From: Porticoccaceae bacterium
GTDB lineage: Bacteria > Pseudomonadota > Gammaproteobacteria > Pseudomonadales > Porticoccaceae
NCBI GenBank assembly: GCA_021773435.1
Contig: JAJFKC010000016.1
Span: 23,058 to 87,057, forward strand
Reading direction: 5' to 3'
Length of the DNA: 64,000 nucleotides
In this document: positions 23,030-31,231 of the stretch, in pieces
How the letters are laid out: every line of letters begins with the position of its first letter
Numbering within the stretch: position 1 is the first letter of the stretch
Translations under genes and position numbers: made by a program
The notes under the pieces: generated by a model
Database searches by the model: none
The model's input: only the letters and a program-made list of their open reading frames with translations
What the model was told of the DNA's origin: nothing

Positions 23030-24440
23030 TTACCTGCCACTATTTCATAATATTCAACACCGGCCCTGTTTGGTTGTAGGCGGTGGTCAGGTTGCCCTGC
23101 GCAAGCTGCGCACCCTGCTTGAAGCCGGCGCAAGCATTACCCTGGTTGCGCCGGAAATTGATGCCGCCTTTAGTGAGCTGATTAATGAGTTCGACGACAG
23201 CGTGCTTGTGCACAGGCGTGAATTTGATCAGGCAGATTTGAATCAGATGATGCTGGTGGTGGTCGCCACCAATGACAGGGCGTTAAACAAGACTATTTCC
23301 AACCTGGCTATAGAACAAAACATTAACGTCAACGTGGTCGATCAGCCTGAGCTATGTTCGGTTATATTCCCGGCAATTGTCGATCGATCGCCGGTGCAGG
23401 TGGCGATTAGTTCTGGGGGCGCAAGTCCGGTTCTAGCACGTTTGTTGCGTGCTCAAATTGAGGCCTTACTACCCGCCAAGCTTGGCAAAGTGGCAGAGCT
23501 GACCAGCAGCTTCCGCGAAAAAGTAAAGCAGGTAATTAAAAGCTCGACGACGCGACGGGCCTTTTGGGAGTCGGTATTGCAGGGCAATATTCCCGAGCGA
23601 ATATACTCCGGTAATAGCGGTGAGGCGACGCGCTTGCTGGAAAATAAGTTGGCCGAGCAGAGTGACGCGGAGAACAGCAGTAACCCTGACGGTGAAGGTG
23701 AAGTCTATCTGGTCGGCGGTGGGCCAGGTGATCCTGACCTGTTAACTTTTCGGGCGCTGCGCCTGATGCAGCAGGCCGATGTGGTGTTATATGACCGGCT
23801 TGTCTCCCCACAAGTGCTCGACAGAGTACGCAGAGATGCCGAGCGAATTTATGTTGGTAAAAAGGCTGGCAATCACCCGGTAAGCCAAACCAATATCAAC
23901 GCCAAGTTGGTTGAGCTGGCCCGCCAGGGTAAACGAGTGCTGCGCTTAAAAGGCGGTGATCCATTTATTTTTGGGCGAGGTGGTGAAGAGATCGGGGAGC
24001 TGGCCGAGCAAGGTATACGCTTTCAGGTGGTGCCAGGTATTACCGCTGCCTCTGGTTGTGCGAGTTACGCGGGTATACCGCTGACGCATCGGGATCACGC
24101 TCAGTCGGTGCGGTTTATCACCGGCCACAAACAGGATGATCACCGTCATCTTGACTGGCCGAAATTGATCAACGCCAGCGAAACCCTGGTGTTTTATATG
24201 GGCCTCGCAGGGCTGGAAGATATTTGTGCTAATTTGGTCAAGCATGGTTTAGCAGCCGATATGCCGGCAGCCCTGGTCGCCAAAGGCACCACCGAGGAAC
24301 AGACAGTGCTGGTCAGCGACGTGACCTCGTTACCTGGCATCGTCAGACAAAGTGGGGTGAGAGCGCCGACCCTGTTGATTATTGGTCAGGTCGTCAGCTT
24401 GCAAGCCAAACTGGCCTGGTTTAAACAAACTGAGGAATGA
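23025..24440 (+). CDS. cysG: Siroheme synthase CysG
   Basis: Trifunctional enzyme making siroheme for sulfite and nitrite reductases. The N-terminal half (1-210) is the precorrin-2 dehydrogenase/ferrochelatase with NAD-binding VVGGGQVALRKLRTLLEAGA. The C-terminal half (from about 226, EVYLVGGGPGDPDLLTFRA) is the SAM-dependent uroporphyrinogen III methyltransferase with VLRLKGGDPFIFGRGGEE and GITAASGCASYAGIPLTHR. Length 471 (E. coli 457). It is followed 3 bp later by gor. Confidence 0.96.
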   Translation: MDYLPLFHNIQHRPCLVVGGGQVALRKLRTLLEAGASITLVAPEIDAAFSELINEFDDSVLVHRREFDQADLNQMMLVVVATNDRALNKTISNLAIEQNINVNVVDQPELCSVIFPAIVDRSPVQVAISSGGASPVLARLLRAQIEALLPAKLGKVAELTSSFREKVKQVIKSSTTRRAFWESVLQGNIPERIYSGNSGEATRLLENKLAEQSDAENSSNPDGEGEVYLVGGGPGDPDLLTFRALRLMQQADVVLYDRLVSPQVLDRVRRDAERIYVGKKAGNHPVSQTNINAKLVELARQGKRVLRLKGGDPFIFGRGGEEIGELAEQGIRFQVVPGITAASGCASYAGIPLTHRDHAQSVRFITGHKQDDHRHLDWPKLINASETLVFYMGLAGLEDICANLVKHGLAADMPAALVAKGTTEEQTVLVSDVTSLPGIVRQSGVRAPTLLIIGQVVSLQAKLAWFKQTEE

Positions 24441-24443
24441 TTT

Positions 24444-25805
24444 GTGACGGATACGGACGAAAGCTATGATTTTGATTTGTTTGTCATTGGCGCGGGTTCC
24501 GGTGGCGTGCGCGCTGCGCGAATGTCTGCCCAACACGGTGCACGGGTAGCAGTCGCTGAGCAACAATATCTGGGTGGCACCTGTGTCAATGTCGGTTGCG
24601 TGCCGAAAAAACTCTTTGTTTACGCGGCTTCGTTTCATCACGAATTTACCTCAGCGGTGGGCTTTGGTTGGCAGGTGCCACCAGCGAGCTTTGACTGGTC
24701 GGTGTTGCGGGATAATAAAAATACTGAAATAGCACGACTTAATGGCATTTACGCAAACTTGCTCGACAATGCTGGCGTGAAGCTGTTTAGCGCCCGGGCC
24801 GTTATCGAGGGTCCTCACGAAGTGTTGGTGGATGGTCAGAAAATCACTTGTCGATATATATTAGTCTGTACCGGGGGCCAGCCATATGTACCAGATTTCC
24901 CCGGCTCCGAACACGTCATCACTTCTGATCAGGCATTTTTTCTCGACGAGCTGCCCGAGGTCATCACGGTCGTCGGCGGTGGCTATATTAGTGTTGAATT
25001 TGCGGGCATATTTAACGGGTTGGGAGTCGAGACTCATTTGGTTTATCGAGGCCCATTATTCCTCAAGCAGTTTGACCAGGATTTGCGCAGCAATTTGGCG
25101 GAACAAATGCAGGAAAAAGGTATTCATCTGCATTTTGATACGGACATAAACAGTATTTTAAAACAGGGCGATTCATTGGTCTCCACGCTGTCCGATGGCT
25201 CTAGCCTGGATAGCAGGCTGATTATGTATGCCACTGGTAGAAAACCCAACGTGGAATCTCTGGGCCTTGAAAAAACTGCTGTGCGTATTGATGATCGTGG
25301 TGCAGTTGTAGTGGATGACAAGTTTCAAACCGATGAGCCGTCTATATACGCCATTGGCGATGTAATTGGTCGGGTTGAACTAACCCCCGTGGCAATTCAG
25401 GAAGGTATGATCCTGGCCGCCAATTTGTTCGATAACGGTGATGCAATAATGGACTACGACTTTATCCCCACTGCGGTTTTTAGTCAGCCGAACCTGGGAA
25501 CGGTCGGCTATACCGAACAACAGGCGCGAGAACTTTTTGGCAAGGTTGAAATTTACCGTTCTAAATTTTCGCCGCTGAAAGAGACTCTCGGTGGTGGTGC
25601 TGACAAAATTTTAATGAAGCTGATTGTCGATACGGAGACGGACAGAGTGGTTGGATGTCATATGCTTGGCGAAGGTGCCGGGGAAATTATTCAGGGTCTG
25701 GCGGTAGCAATTAAAGCGGGTGCGACCAAAAGTGATTTTGATGCTACTGTAGGTATTCATCCATCAGCAGCGGAAGAGTTTGTGACGATGCGGGTGCCCA
25801 TATAG
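24444..25805 (+). CDS. gor: Glutathione-disulfide reductase
   Basis: NADPH-dependent flavoenzyme that keeps glutathione reduced. FAD motif GAGSGGVRAARMSA (17-30), redox disulfide Cys47/Cys52 in GGTCVNVGCVPKK, NADPH motif GGGYISVEFAGIF, and the C-terminal HPSAAEEFVTMR with the catalytic histidine. The start is GTG at 24444 with a GAGG ribosome binding site overlapping the cysG stop. Length 453 matches the family (E. coli 450). Confidence 0.96.
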   Translation: MTDTDESYDFDLFVIGAGSGGVRAARMSAQHGARVAVAEQQYLGGTCVNVGCVPKKLFVYAASFHHEFTSAVGFGWQVPPASFDWSVLRDNKNTEIARLNGIYANLLDNAGVKLFSARAVIEGPHEVLVDGQKITCRYILVCTGGQPYVPDFPGSEHVITSDQAFFLDELPEVITVVGGGYISVEFAGIFNGLGVETHLVYRGPLFLKQFDQDLRSNLAEQMQEKGIHLHFDTDINSILKQGDSLVSTLSDGSSLDSRLIMYATGRKPNVESLGLEKTAVRIDDRGAVVVDDKFQTDEPSIYAIGDVIGRVELTPVAIQEGMILAANLFDNGDAIMDYDFIPTAVFSQPNLGTVGYTEQQARELFGKVEIYRSKFSPLKETLGGGADKILMKLIVDTETDRVVGCHMLGEGAGEIIQGLAVAIKAGATKSDFDATVGIHPSAAEEFVTMRVPI

Positions 25806-25853
25806 TTCTGGTCGATAGTCAAACAACAAACCCCACATAAGAAATCTCAAATA

Positions 25854-25883
25854 AAAAAGGGCTGCATTTATGCAGCCCTTTTT
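25854..25883. terminator. Bidirectional intrinsic terminator after gor
   Basis: The stem GGGCTGCA (25859-25866) / TGCAGCCC (25871-25878) with a 4-base loop TTTA is flanked by A5 on the left and T5 on the right, so it works for gor (rightward) and for the alcohol dehydrogenase gene (leftward). Confidence 0.95.
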
Positions 25884-25950
25884 GCCTTATTCTTCTATTC
25901 GGATATTTATTAATAGCCGAGCCTTAATGCACGACTATTAATGAACAGCT

Positions 25951-27042
25951 CTAATATACAATAATGCCCCGAATATTACGGCCTTCAACCAGGTCTTCAA
26001 AACCCTGGTGAACTTCGTCGATGCTGTAAGTGCGAGAGCACATGCGGTCAAGATCCAGCTGTCCGGTTTCATAAAAGCCAAGCAATTTAGCGAAATCCAC
26101 TTTAGCGTTAGTGCTGCCATAGATACAGCCGCAGACCTTTTTCGATGACAATGGCATTTCCAGCGCGCTGAATTTGTATTCATCCTGTGGCGCACCGGCA
26201 CCGACCATGCAGCAGGTGCCGCCACGACGGGTAGAAGCGTAGGCCTGGGCGGCAACAGCCGGAAAGCCAATTACTTCAAAGGCATAGTCAACACCGATTC
26301 CGCCGGTGATTTCCATGATTTGCGCGACGGGGTCTTCATTAGCATTTACTGTATGGGTGGCGCCAAAGTCGCGAGCTGCTTCCAGCTTAGCATCGTTTAA
26401 ATCAACGGCGATTAAAGGGTTTGCGCCGGCAATTTTTGCTCCCTGCAGGGCTGACAAGCCAACACCACCACAGCCGAATATAGCGGCGCTGCTGCCGGGT
26501 TGTACTTTTGCGGTATTGAGTGCCGCGCCAGCACCGGTCATGACGCCGCAGCCGACCAGGGCAGCGGCTTTAAGGTCATATTTTTTATCGATGGCGACCA
26601 CGCACATTGAGGGGCAGACGACCTGCTCAGCCATATTGCCCAAAGCTGCAAAGGCACCGATGGGCTGACCGTCGAGTTTTACCCGGCTGCTACCATCGGG
26701 CTGCATCCCGCTAAAGAGATCCGTAGCGGTACAAAGCCATGGCTCCTGGTGCAGGCAAAAATAGCAATCACCACACATCGGGATAAAAGAAGTAATGACA
26801 TGATCGCCAACTTTGACGTTGGTTACATTTTTGCCAATTTCTTCGACCACACCGGCGCCCTCATGGCCCAGCACAATTGGCATTGGCATGGGCAGCTTGG
26901 CATTGATAACGGACATGTCTGATTGACACAAGCCGGTAGCTGCCATTTTAATTCTGACTTCATCCGCCTTAGGTGGATCAAGCTCAACCTCTTTCACTGA
27001 ATATTCGTTTTGCGCGGTTAATACAACTGCTTTTATTTTCAT
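25951..27042 (-). CDS. Zinc-dependent alcohol dehydrogenase (MDR superfamily)
   Basis: Medium-chain NAD(P)-dependent dehydrogenase. Catalytic zinc ligands Cys39 (GLCQSD) and His60-Glu61 (LGHEG); a full structural-zinc cluster at Cys90, 93, 96 and 104 (MCGDCYFCLHQEPWLC); nucleotide-binding fold around AIFGCGGVGLSALQGAKIAGA. It resembles class III-like/NDMA-type alcohol dehydrogenases of actinobacteria and marine gammaproteobacteria, but the substrate cannot be read from sequence. Single leftward gene sharing the terminator of gor. Confidence 0.9.
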   Translation of the reverse strand: MKIKAVVLTAQNEYSVKEVELDPPKADEVRIKMAATGLCQSDMSVINAKLPMPMPIVLGHEGAGVVEEIGKNVTNVKVGDHVITSFIPMCGDCYFCLHQEPWLCTATDLFSGMQPDGSSRVKLDGQPIGAFAALGNMAEQVVCPSMCVVAIDKKYDLKAAALVGCGVMTGAGAALNTAKVQPGSSAAIFGCGGVGLSALQGAKIAGANPLIAVDLNDAKLEAARDFGATHTVNANEDPVAQIMEITGGIGVDYAFEVIGFPAVAAQAYASTRRGGTCCMVGAGAPQDEYKFSALEMPLSSKKVCGCIYGSTNAKVDFAKLLGFYETGQLDLDRMCSRTYSIDEVHQGFEDLVEGRNIRGIIVY

Positions 27043-27342
27043 GCCTTACCTCAATAAAATTTATGATATGGACGTATGCGAACTAATCGCAGGTGGAGTG
27101 GCTGCTTTCCCGACAGTAACACCGTGTAGTGGCAACGGATTGCTAGCGAGCACAGTTATCAGGGCCGCGAGAATCTAGCACGGGCGGGCAAATTTGTCAG
27201 CTCTAATCGCTTTCATTCCGAGGCCTTGAATTCGCCAGGTTTGGTTGACTGTGACTGATTTCGACTTGACTATTATCAAGCACAGCGGGAACAAAGCGGA
27301 TTACAATAATGAGTTCTAACCAAAAGTATTATGGAGTAATAC
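27043..27342. other. Divergent intergenic region, alcohol dehydrogenase / small protein
   Basis: 300 bp with no gene. Two TTGACT hexamers occur around 27244 and 27265 near a TATTAT, suggesting a promoter for the small rightward gene, but the spacing is not ideal. Nothing else stands out. Confidence 0.4.
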
Positions 27343-27564
27343 ATGTCTGGTGAATCGTTATTGGCAAAAACAATCGTGCTGGATGCACTGGACGCCGCCC
27401 AGAACCGTCCGGATATGGACAAGGACGCAATGGGTAGGGCTATTATCCTGGCCGTCGTTGATCAATACCTGGGCTACCGGAGTGTCAAGGATGTTACCCA
27501 GGAACTTGAGTATCTCACTGAATCACTGGACGATGATGACCCGGTCGTGACTCGCGGTTGTTAG
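27343..27564 (+). CDS. Small acidic protein of unknown function
   Basis: 73 residues, MSGESLLAKTIVLDALDAAQN to DDDDPVVTRGC, predicted soluble and mostly helical with an acidic C-terminal run. The ATG is preceded at good spacing by GGAG (TATGGAGTAATAC), which together with codon content supports a real gene. I do not recognise a family. It stands alone between a dehydrogenase and tRNA-Ser. Confidence 0.65.
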   Translation: MSGESLLAKTIVLDALDAAQNRPDMDKDAMGRAIILAVVDQYLGYRSVKDVTQELEYLTESLDDDDPVVTRGC

Positions 27565-27663
27565 CTTATTGACACCGCTGAGTTCAGTACGACTTCCCTG
27601 GGGATGCGTTGACCACCAAATCGTACCCAATCAAATTGCGTTCATGATTTTTCTTGTGTAGAG

Positions 27664-27691
27664 TTGCCGCCTTTTTCCCCTGGCGCTAATA
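27664..27691 (+). promoter_or_regulatory. Possible promoter of tRNA-Ser
   Basis: TTGCCG (27664-27669) and CTAATA (27686-27691) are 16 bp apart, followed by a GC-rich discriminator GGCGCAGGG and the tRNA 26 bp further on. The layout fits a stable-RNA promoter but both hexamers are imperfect. Confidence 0.4.
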
Positions 27692-27716
27692 GGCGCAGGG
27701 CTGACGAAAAGACTAC

Positions 27717-27804
27717 GGTGAGGTGGCCGAGTGGCTGAAGGCGCTCGCCTGGAAAGCGTGTATACGGCAACGTATCGAGGGTTCGAATCCCTCCCTCACC
27801 GCCA
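27717..27804 (+). tRNA. tRNA-Ser (anticodon GGA)
   Basis: 88-nt class II tRNA. The acceptor GGTGAGG pairs with CCTCACC, followed by discriminator G and encoded CCA. The anticodon loop TGGAAAG gives GGA, and the long variable arm TGTATACGGCAACGTATCG is nearly the same as in E. coli tRNA-Ser(GGA). Confidence 0.97.
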
Positions 27805-27834
27805 ACTAACCAAATCTTTAATGGGGCAGAAATA

Positions 27835-29196
27835 TTATAAAAGCCCTGTCGCGTGTTTGAGCCGTAGCGTCGCAAGCGTAGCATCAAATATTGCTTCACT
27901 ATGATTATTGTGTGCCTGAACCCTTAGGTTCTCGGCATCAAGGACTTCGGTGTTAACAATAAGCCCTGCCTGAAAACGGTTTTTGCTGGATATAAGATTT
28001 TCCTCAGCCTGCTCGGTTGCTACTGCTGTGATCTTGAGGCGTTGTTGGGCTGCTTGCCCAGCCAGCCAGGCCTTTCGGACTTGCAGTTTAATTAACCCAG
28101 CCAGTTCATCCTCCTGCGCTTTAGTGGCAGCAGCCCGACGCTGCAACTGCTGGCTTTTATATCGACTGCTACCTCCATCAAAGACATACCAGACCATGCT
28201 GACATTAGCAGCGAATATGTCTTCGTAGATATTTAGTCTACTGTCATGGTGGAAGTAGGTACCGCTGAGTCCTAGCTGTGGCTTGCTCGCAGACCTAGCC
28301 ATCCGGGCATTGTGATCAAGCGCTTCAGAGCGATATTTTAACGTTTGTATATCGGCTCTCCTGGCCAAAGCTTGATGGCTTATATCTTCTAGCGGTAGGG
28401 TTTGTTCAGGTGAGCTTAGTTCTGGCGACATTGATTTTGGAGACGTTGATCCTGGTGAGATGGAATCTGGCGAGCCTGGATTTGACTCGATCAGGGGATC
28501 GAGAGTGAATTCTGTATCCAGTGGCCGGTTAAGCAATCGATTGTAATTGGCTCTGGCCAACTGCAACCCATGTTTCGCTTGTAATAATTGCTGTCTGGCA
28601 TTGGCCAGCGCCACATTTGCCGTCAACAGGTTGTTACGAGCCACCAGGCCCTGGTTAAGCAGGTTCGTAACATCAGTTTGATGACCAGCGAGGCTTTTGA
28701 CATGGCTTCTTGCAAGCCCCACTGCGCTTTTTGCCCTCAGTACATTGATATAGGCCTCAGCGACGGTAATTTTTACACGGCTAATCGTGTGTGAGGCATT
28801 TGCTCCACTGGCGGACTGCTGGGCTTCGGCAGCTTTGATATCGGCACTAATGCGCCCTCCGGTATATAACGGCAATGTGGTCGTTGCACTGTAATACAGG
28901 GTATCTTCTTCAAAGAAGGAGACCGAAAAAGGTAAGGAGTCAGTTAAAGTGGATTCAAACGTCGGTGGATTATCCAGTTTCAGATAATCGGCGGCTAGCA
29001 CCAGGTTTGGTAAGCGACCGGCTTGCGCTCCGGCCAGCTGGGCATCCGCTGCTCGTTGCTCTTCCTCTGCGGCTTTTATTTTGAAGTTGCCAGATAAAGC
29101 CAGTTGCCAGGCCTCCTGGAGAGTCTCGGCGTGAATTGTTGTCCCTATGCTGAGAAGTGCAAAAAGCAACAAGGCTCGATAATTTAAATGCATCAT
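27835..29196 (-). CDS. TolC-family outer-membrane efflux channel
   Basis: Outer-membrane factor of the tripartite efflux pump encoded upstream. Signal peptide MMHLNYRALLLFALLSIGTTIHA, then two OEP repeats rich in coiled-coil heptads, with the family pattern GGRISADIKAAEAQQSAS (near 112) and DAENLRVQAHNNHSEAIFDATLATLRL at the end. Between the two repeats sits a proline/serine-rich loop (about 240-272, SPDSISPGSTSPKSMSPELSS) built from a 15-bp tandem array. Last gene of the leftward operon tetR-MFP-RND-kinase-channel. Confidence 0.92.
   Translation of the reverse strand: MMHLNYRALLLFALLSIGTTIHAETLQEAWQLALSGNFKIKAAEEEQRAADAQLAGAQAGRLPNLVLAADYLKLDNPPTFESTLTDSLPFSVSFFEEDTLYYSATTTLPLYTGGRISADIKAAEAQQSASGANASHTISRVKITVAEAYINVLRAKSAVGLARSHVKSLAGHQTDVTNLLNQGLVARNNLLTANVALANARQQLLQAKHGLQLARANYNRLLNRPLDTEFTLDPLIESNPGSPDSISPGSTSPKSMSPELSSPEQTLPLEDISHQALARRADIQTLKYRSEALDHNARMARSASKPQLGLSGTYFHHDSRLNIYEDIFAANVSMVWYVFDGGSSRYKSQQLQRRAAATKAQEDELAGLIKLQVRKAWLAGQAAQQRLKITAVATEQAEENLISSKNRFQAGLIVNTEVLDAENLRVQAHNNHSEAIFDATLATLRLKHATGLL
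28406..28480 (+). repeat. Tandem repeat, 5 x 15 bp, inside the TolC-type gene
   Basis: TCAGGTGAGCTTAGT, TCTGGCGACATTGAT, TTTGGAGACGTTGAT, CCTGGTGAGATGGAA and TCTGGCGAGCCTGGA lie head to tail. On the coding (reverse) strand they give five pentapeptides each containing Ser-Pro, in the linker between the two OEP repeats. Confidence 0.9.
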
Positions 29197-29314
29197 TCTG
29201 TTCTAGTCATCCGACGGTTGATTGGCGTTTTTGTATGAAGCGTTTTATCAGCGCTTATTAAGTACGGAAAGAAACGTCGAATCAATTCCGTGACGGGAAA
29301 AATAAGTAGGTAGT

Positions 29315-31105
29315 TTAGGTGGGTATTAGAGCCAATAACCATGCCTGCAGGTCACTGGCTTTGGTGGGTTTATGAAGTAAATCCAGTCCGGACTGTTTTG
29401 CGGCAACAATAACTTGCGGGTCAGTTTCACCGGTTACCAGTAGTGCTGGTACGTGTTTATCGTCGGATTCTCTCATACCCTTAATCAGTTGTAGGCCATT
29501 TATTTGTCCGGGCAAACGATAATCGACAATCATGGCATCGACCGTGTTTTTGCCAGCTACGATGTTTTGAGCCTGTTCGGCATCTTGAGCGCAGTAGACA
29601 ATGCAGTCCCAGGATTCGAGCAGAAGCTGCATACCTTCGCGTACCTGTTCGGCATCCTCGACTACGAGAACAGATAGCGGGATGCTGACCTCAGATGCCA
29701 TTGGTTCTTCTTCGGACTGCTCTGATAAAAATTTCTCCGGACGTTGACGTAGCGGTAGCGTCAGCGTAACTGTCGTGCCACGCCCAGGCTCAGATATTAG
29801 TTCTAATCGCAGGTCGAGTAGCTCAGTGAGGCCCCGCACGATAGTTAGGCCAAGTCCAAGGCCTTTGCTGCTGTCGCGCTCGGGATTATCAACTTGATAG
29901 AAATCATCGAAAATAAATTGCTGCTGATCGAGGGGAATGCCGACGCCGGTGTCTTCGACACTTAATTTGATATGGTTTGAATCAGATATGCAGCGAATCG
30001 TTATACCACCAGTTTTAGTGTAAAAAATGGCATTAGCGACCAGGTTTAGCAGAATTCGGTGTAATAAGTCTGGATCGGTCTCTGTATGAAAATCACATTC
30101 ATCAAAGTGCAACACCAGATTTTTCTCTATCGCGTCAGCTTCACACTCATTTACTACTTGCAACACGATGTCCTTAACTTGAAATACGGAGGAATGTTTG
30201 GTGACTACCCCAGCTTCCAGTCGTGAGACGTCAAGCAAAGAAGCGAATAGCCCATCGAGAGCCTGAACACAGGTGTTTATATTTTGGGCGAGTTTTTTTG
30301 GTTTATTATCAGGCGGTTGAGTGGCCTGTTCCCGAATTAAAAGTTCAGAAAATATAGATAAGGCATGTAGTGGCTGACGGACATCGTGACCTGCGGAGGC
30401 GAGAAATTTGGATTTGGCCAAATTAGCGCGTTCAAGCTCTGATTTTTGTTGTTCGAGTTCAAGCAGCAAGTTCTGGTTTGTAACATCGAGTTTGACCCGA
30501 TCTCGAAAATCGATATTGATATTGCGTCCGACGATCACCATGAATCCTGTTAACGCAAAGAAAAAAGCACCTGTGTAGGTATGGAAATCCTGTCCCAGGA
30601 TAAATAGCGTCATACCCGAAGGGATAGTGACTGCAGGTACATAGAGATATAGCGCAGGTAAATAGACAGATAAGATAGCGGTTGGCACCATAATTATGCC
30701 AGCAAGCACCATGATTAGAATGGCCTGGTTACCCATATGGTCGGGGACAAAAAGAATATAAGAGCCAATACCCCAGGCGAAACCGCTTAAACTTGCAAAT
30801 ATGACAAATCGCCGCGCCCATGCATCTGTGGATATGGCATCTGTGGATATATTGCCGGTATTATTTATGTACTGTTTATATATTTTGTATCTGTAGGCTA
30901 ATAAAGCAAGAGAGACCACGACCCAGAAACTGAGAAAAACTTTATCAAGGTTGGGACTAAGAATAATTGCCAAGCCGATGACGGAGGCTGCATTATAAAA
31001 AAGCAGCCTTGGTAATTGGTCAAATATATATTTTGTTTGCGCGGCTTTGATTTCAACCTCAATGGTCGAAGAATCAGCAAGAGATATTTCAGATGAAGTA
31101 ATCAT
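29315..31105 (-). CDS. Membrane-bound hybrid histidine kinase with C-terminal receiver
   Basis: Sensor kinase with an N-terminal membrane region of about six helices (35-195, no sizeable periplasmic domain), a coiled coil, HisKA with phosphorylatable His240 (FLASAGHDVRQPLHALSIF), a HATPase_c domain (NLVANAIFYT, DTGVGIP, GLGLGLTIVRGL) and a receiver domain at the C-terminus (VVEDAEQV, phospho-Asp in MIVDYRLPG, LLVTGET, LLHKPTK). No DNA-binding output domain follows and none is encoded next to it. It lies between the RND pump and its channel (gaps 126 and 118 bp). A 15-bp duplication encodes ISTDA-ISTDA near residue 88. Confidence 0.92.
   Translation of the reverse strand: MITSSEISLADSSTIEVEIKAAQTKYIFDQLPRLLFYNAASVIGLAIILSPNLDKVFLSFWVVVSLALLAYRYKIYKQYINNTGNISTDAISTDAWARRFVIFASLSGFAWGIGSYILFVPDHMGNQAILIMVLAGIIMVPTAILSVYLPALYLYVPAVTIPSGMTLFILGQDFHTYTGAFFFALTGFMVIVGRNINIDFRDRVKLDVTNQNLLLELEQQKSELERANLAKSKFLASAGHDVRQPLHALSIFSELLIREQATQPPDNKPKKLAQNINTCVQALDGLFASLLDVSRLEAGVVTKHSSVFQVKDIVLQVVNECEADAIEKNLVLHFDECDFHTETDPDLLHRILLNLVANAIFYTKTGGITIRCISDSNHIKLSVEDTGVGIPLDQQQFIFDDFYQVDNPERDSSKGLGLGLTIVRGLTELLDLRLELISEPGRGTTVTLTLPLRQRPEKFLSEQSEEEPMASEVSIPLSVLVVEDAEQVREGMQLLLESWDCIVYCAQDAEQAQNIVAGKNTVDAMIVDYRLPGQINGLQLIKGMRESDDKHVPALLVTGETDPQVIVAAKQSGLDLLHKPTKASDLQAWLLALIPT
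30822..30851 (+). repeat. 15-bp duplication inside the hybrid kinase gene
   Basis: GCATCTGTGGATATG and GCATCTGTGGATATA, adjacent and identical but for the last base. On the coding strand they give the repeated pentapeptide ISTDA in a loop between membrane helices. The near identity suggests a recent event. Confidence 0.92.
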
Positions 31106-31231
31106 GGGACGTTATCTTTTTTGATAATACACCAAACCGTATTTAGGAACCGTTTCACATAGTTCAAGAGATTTAGAGGTAATAAACTCCTTACCAAATG
31201 AAGCACTGCTATCCGAATCTTTTTCCCTAAA

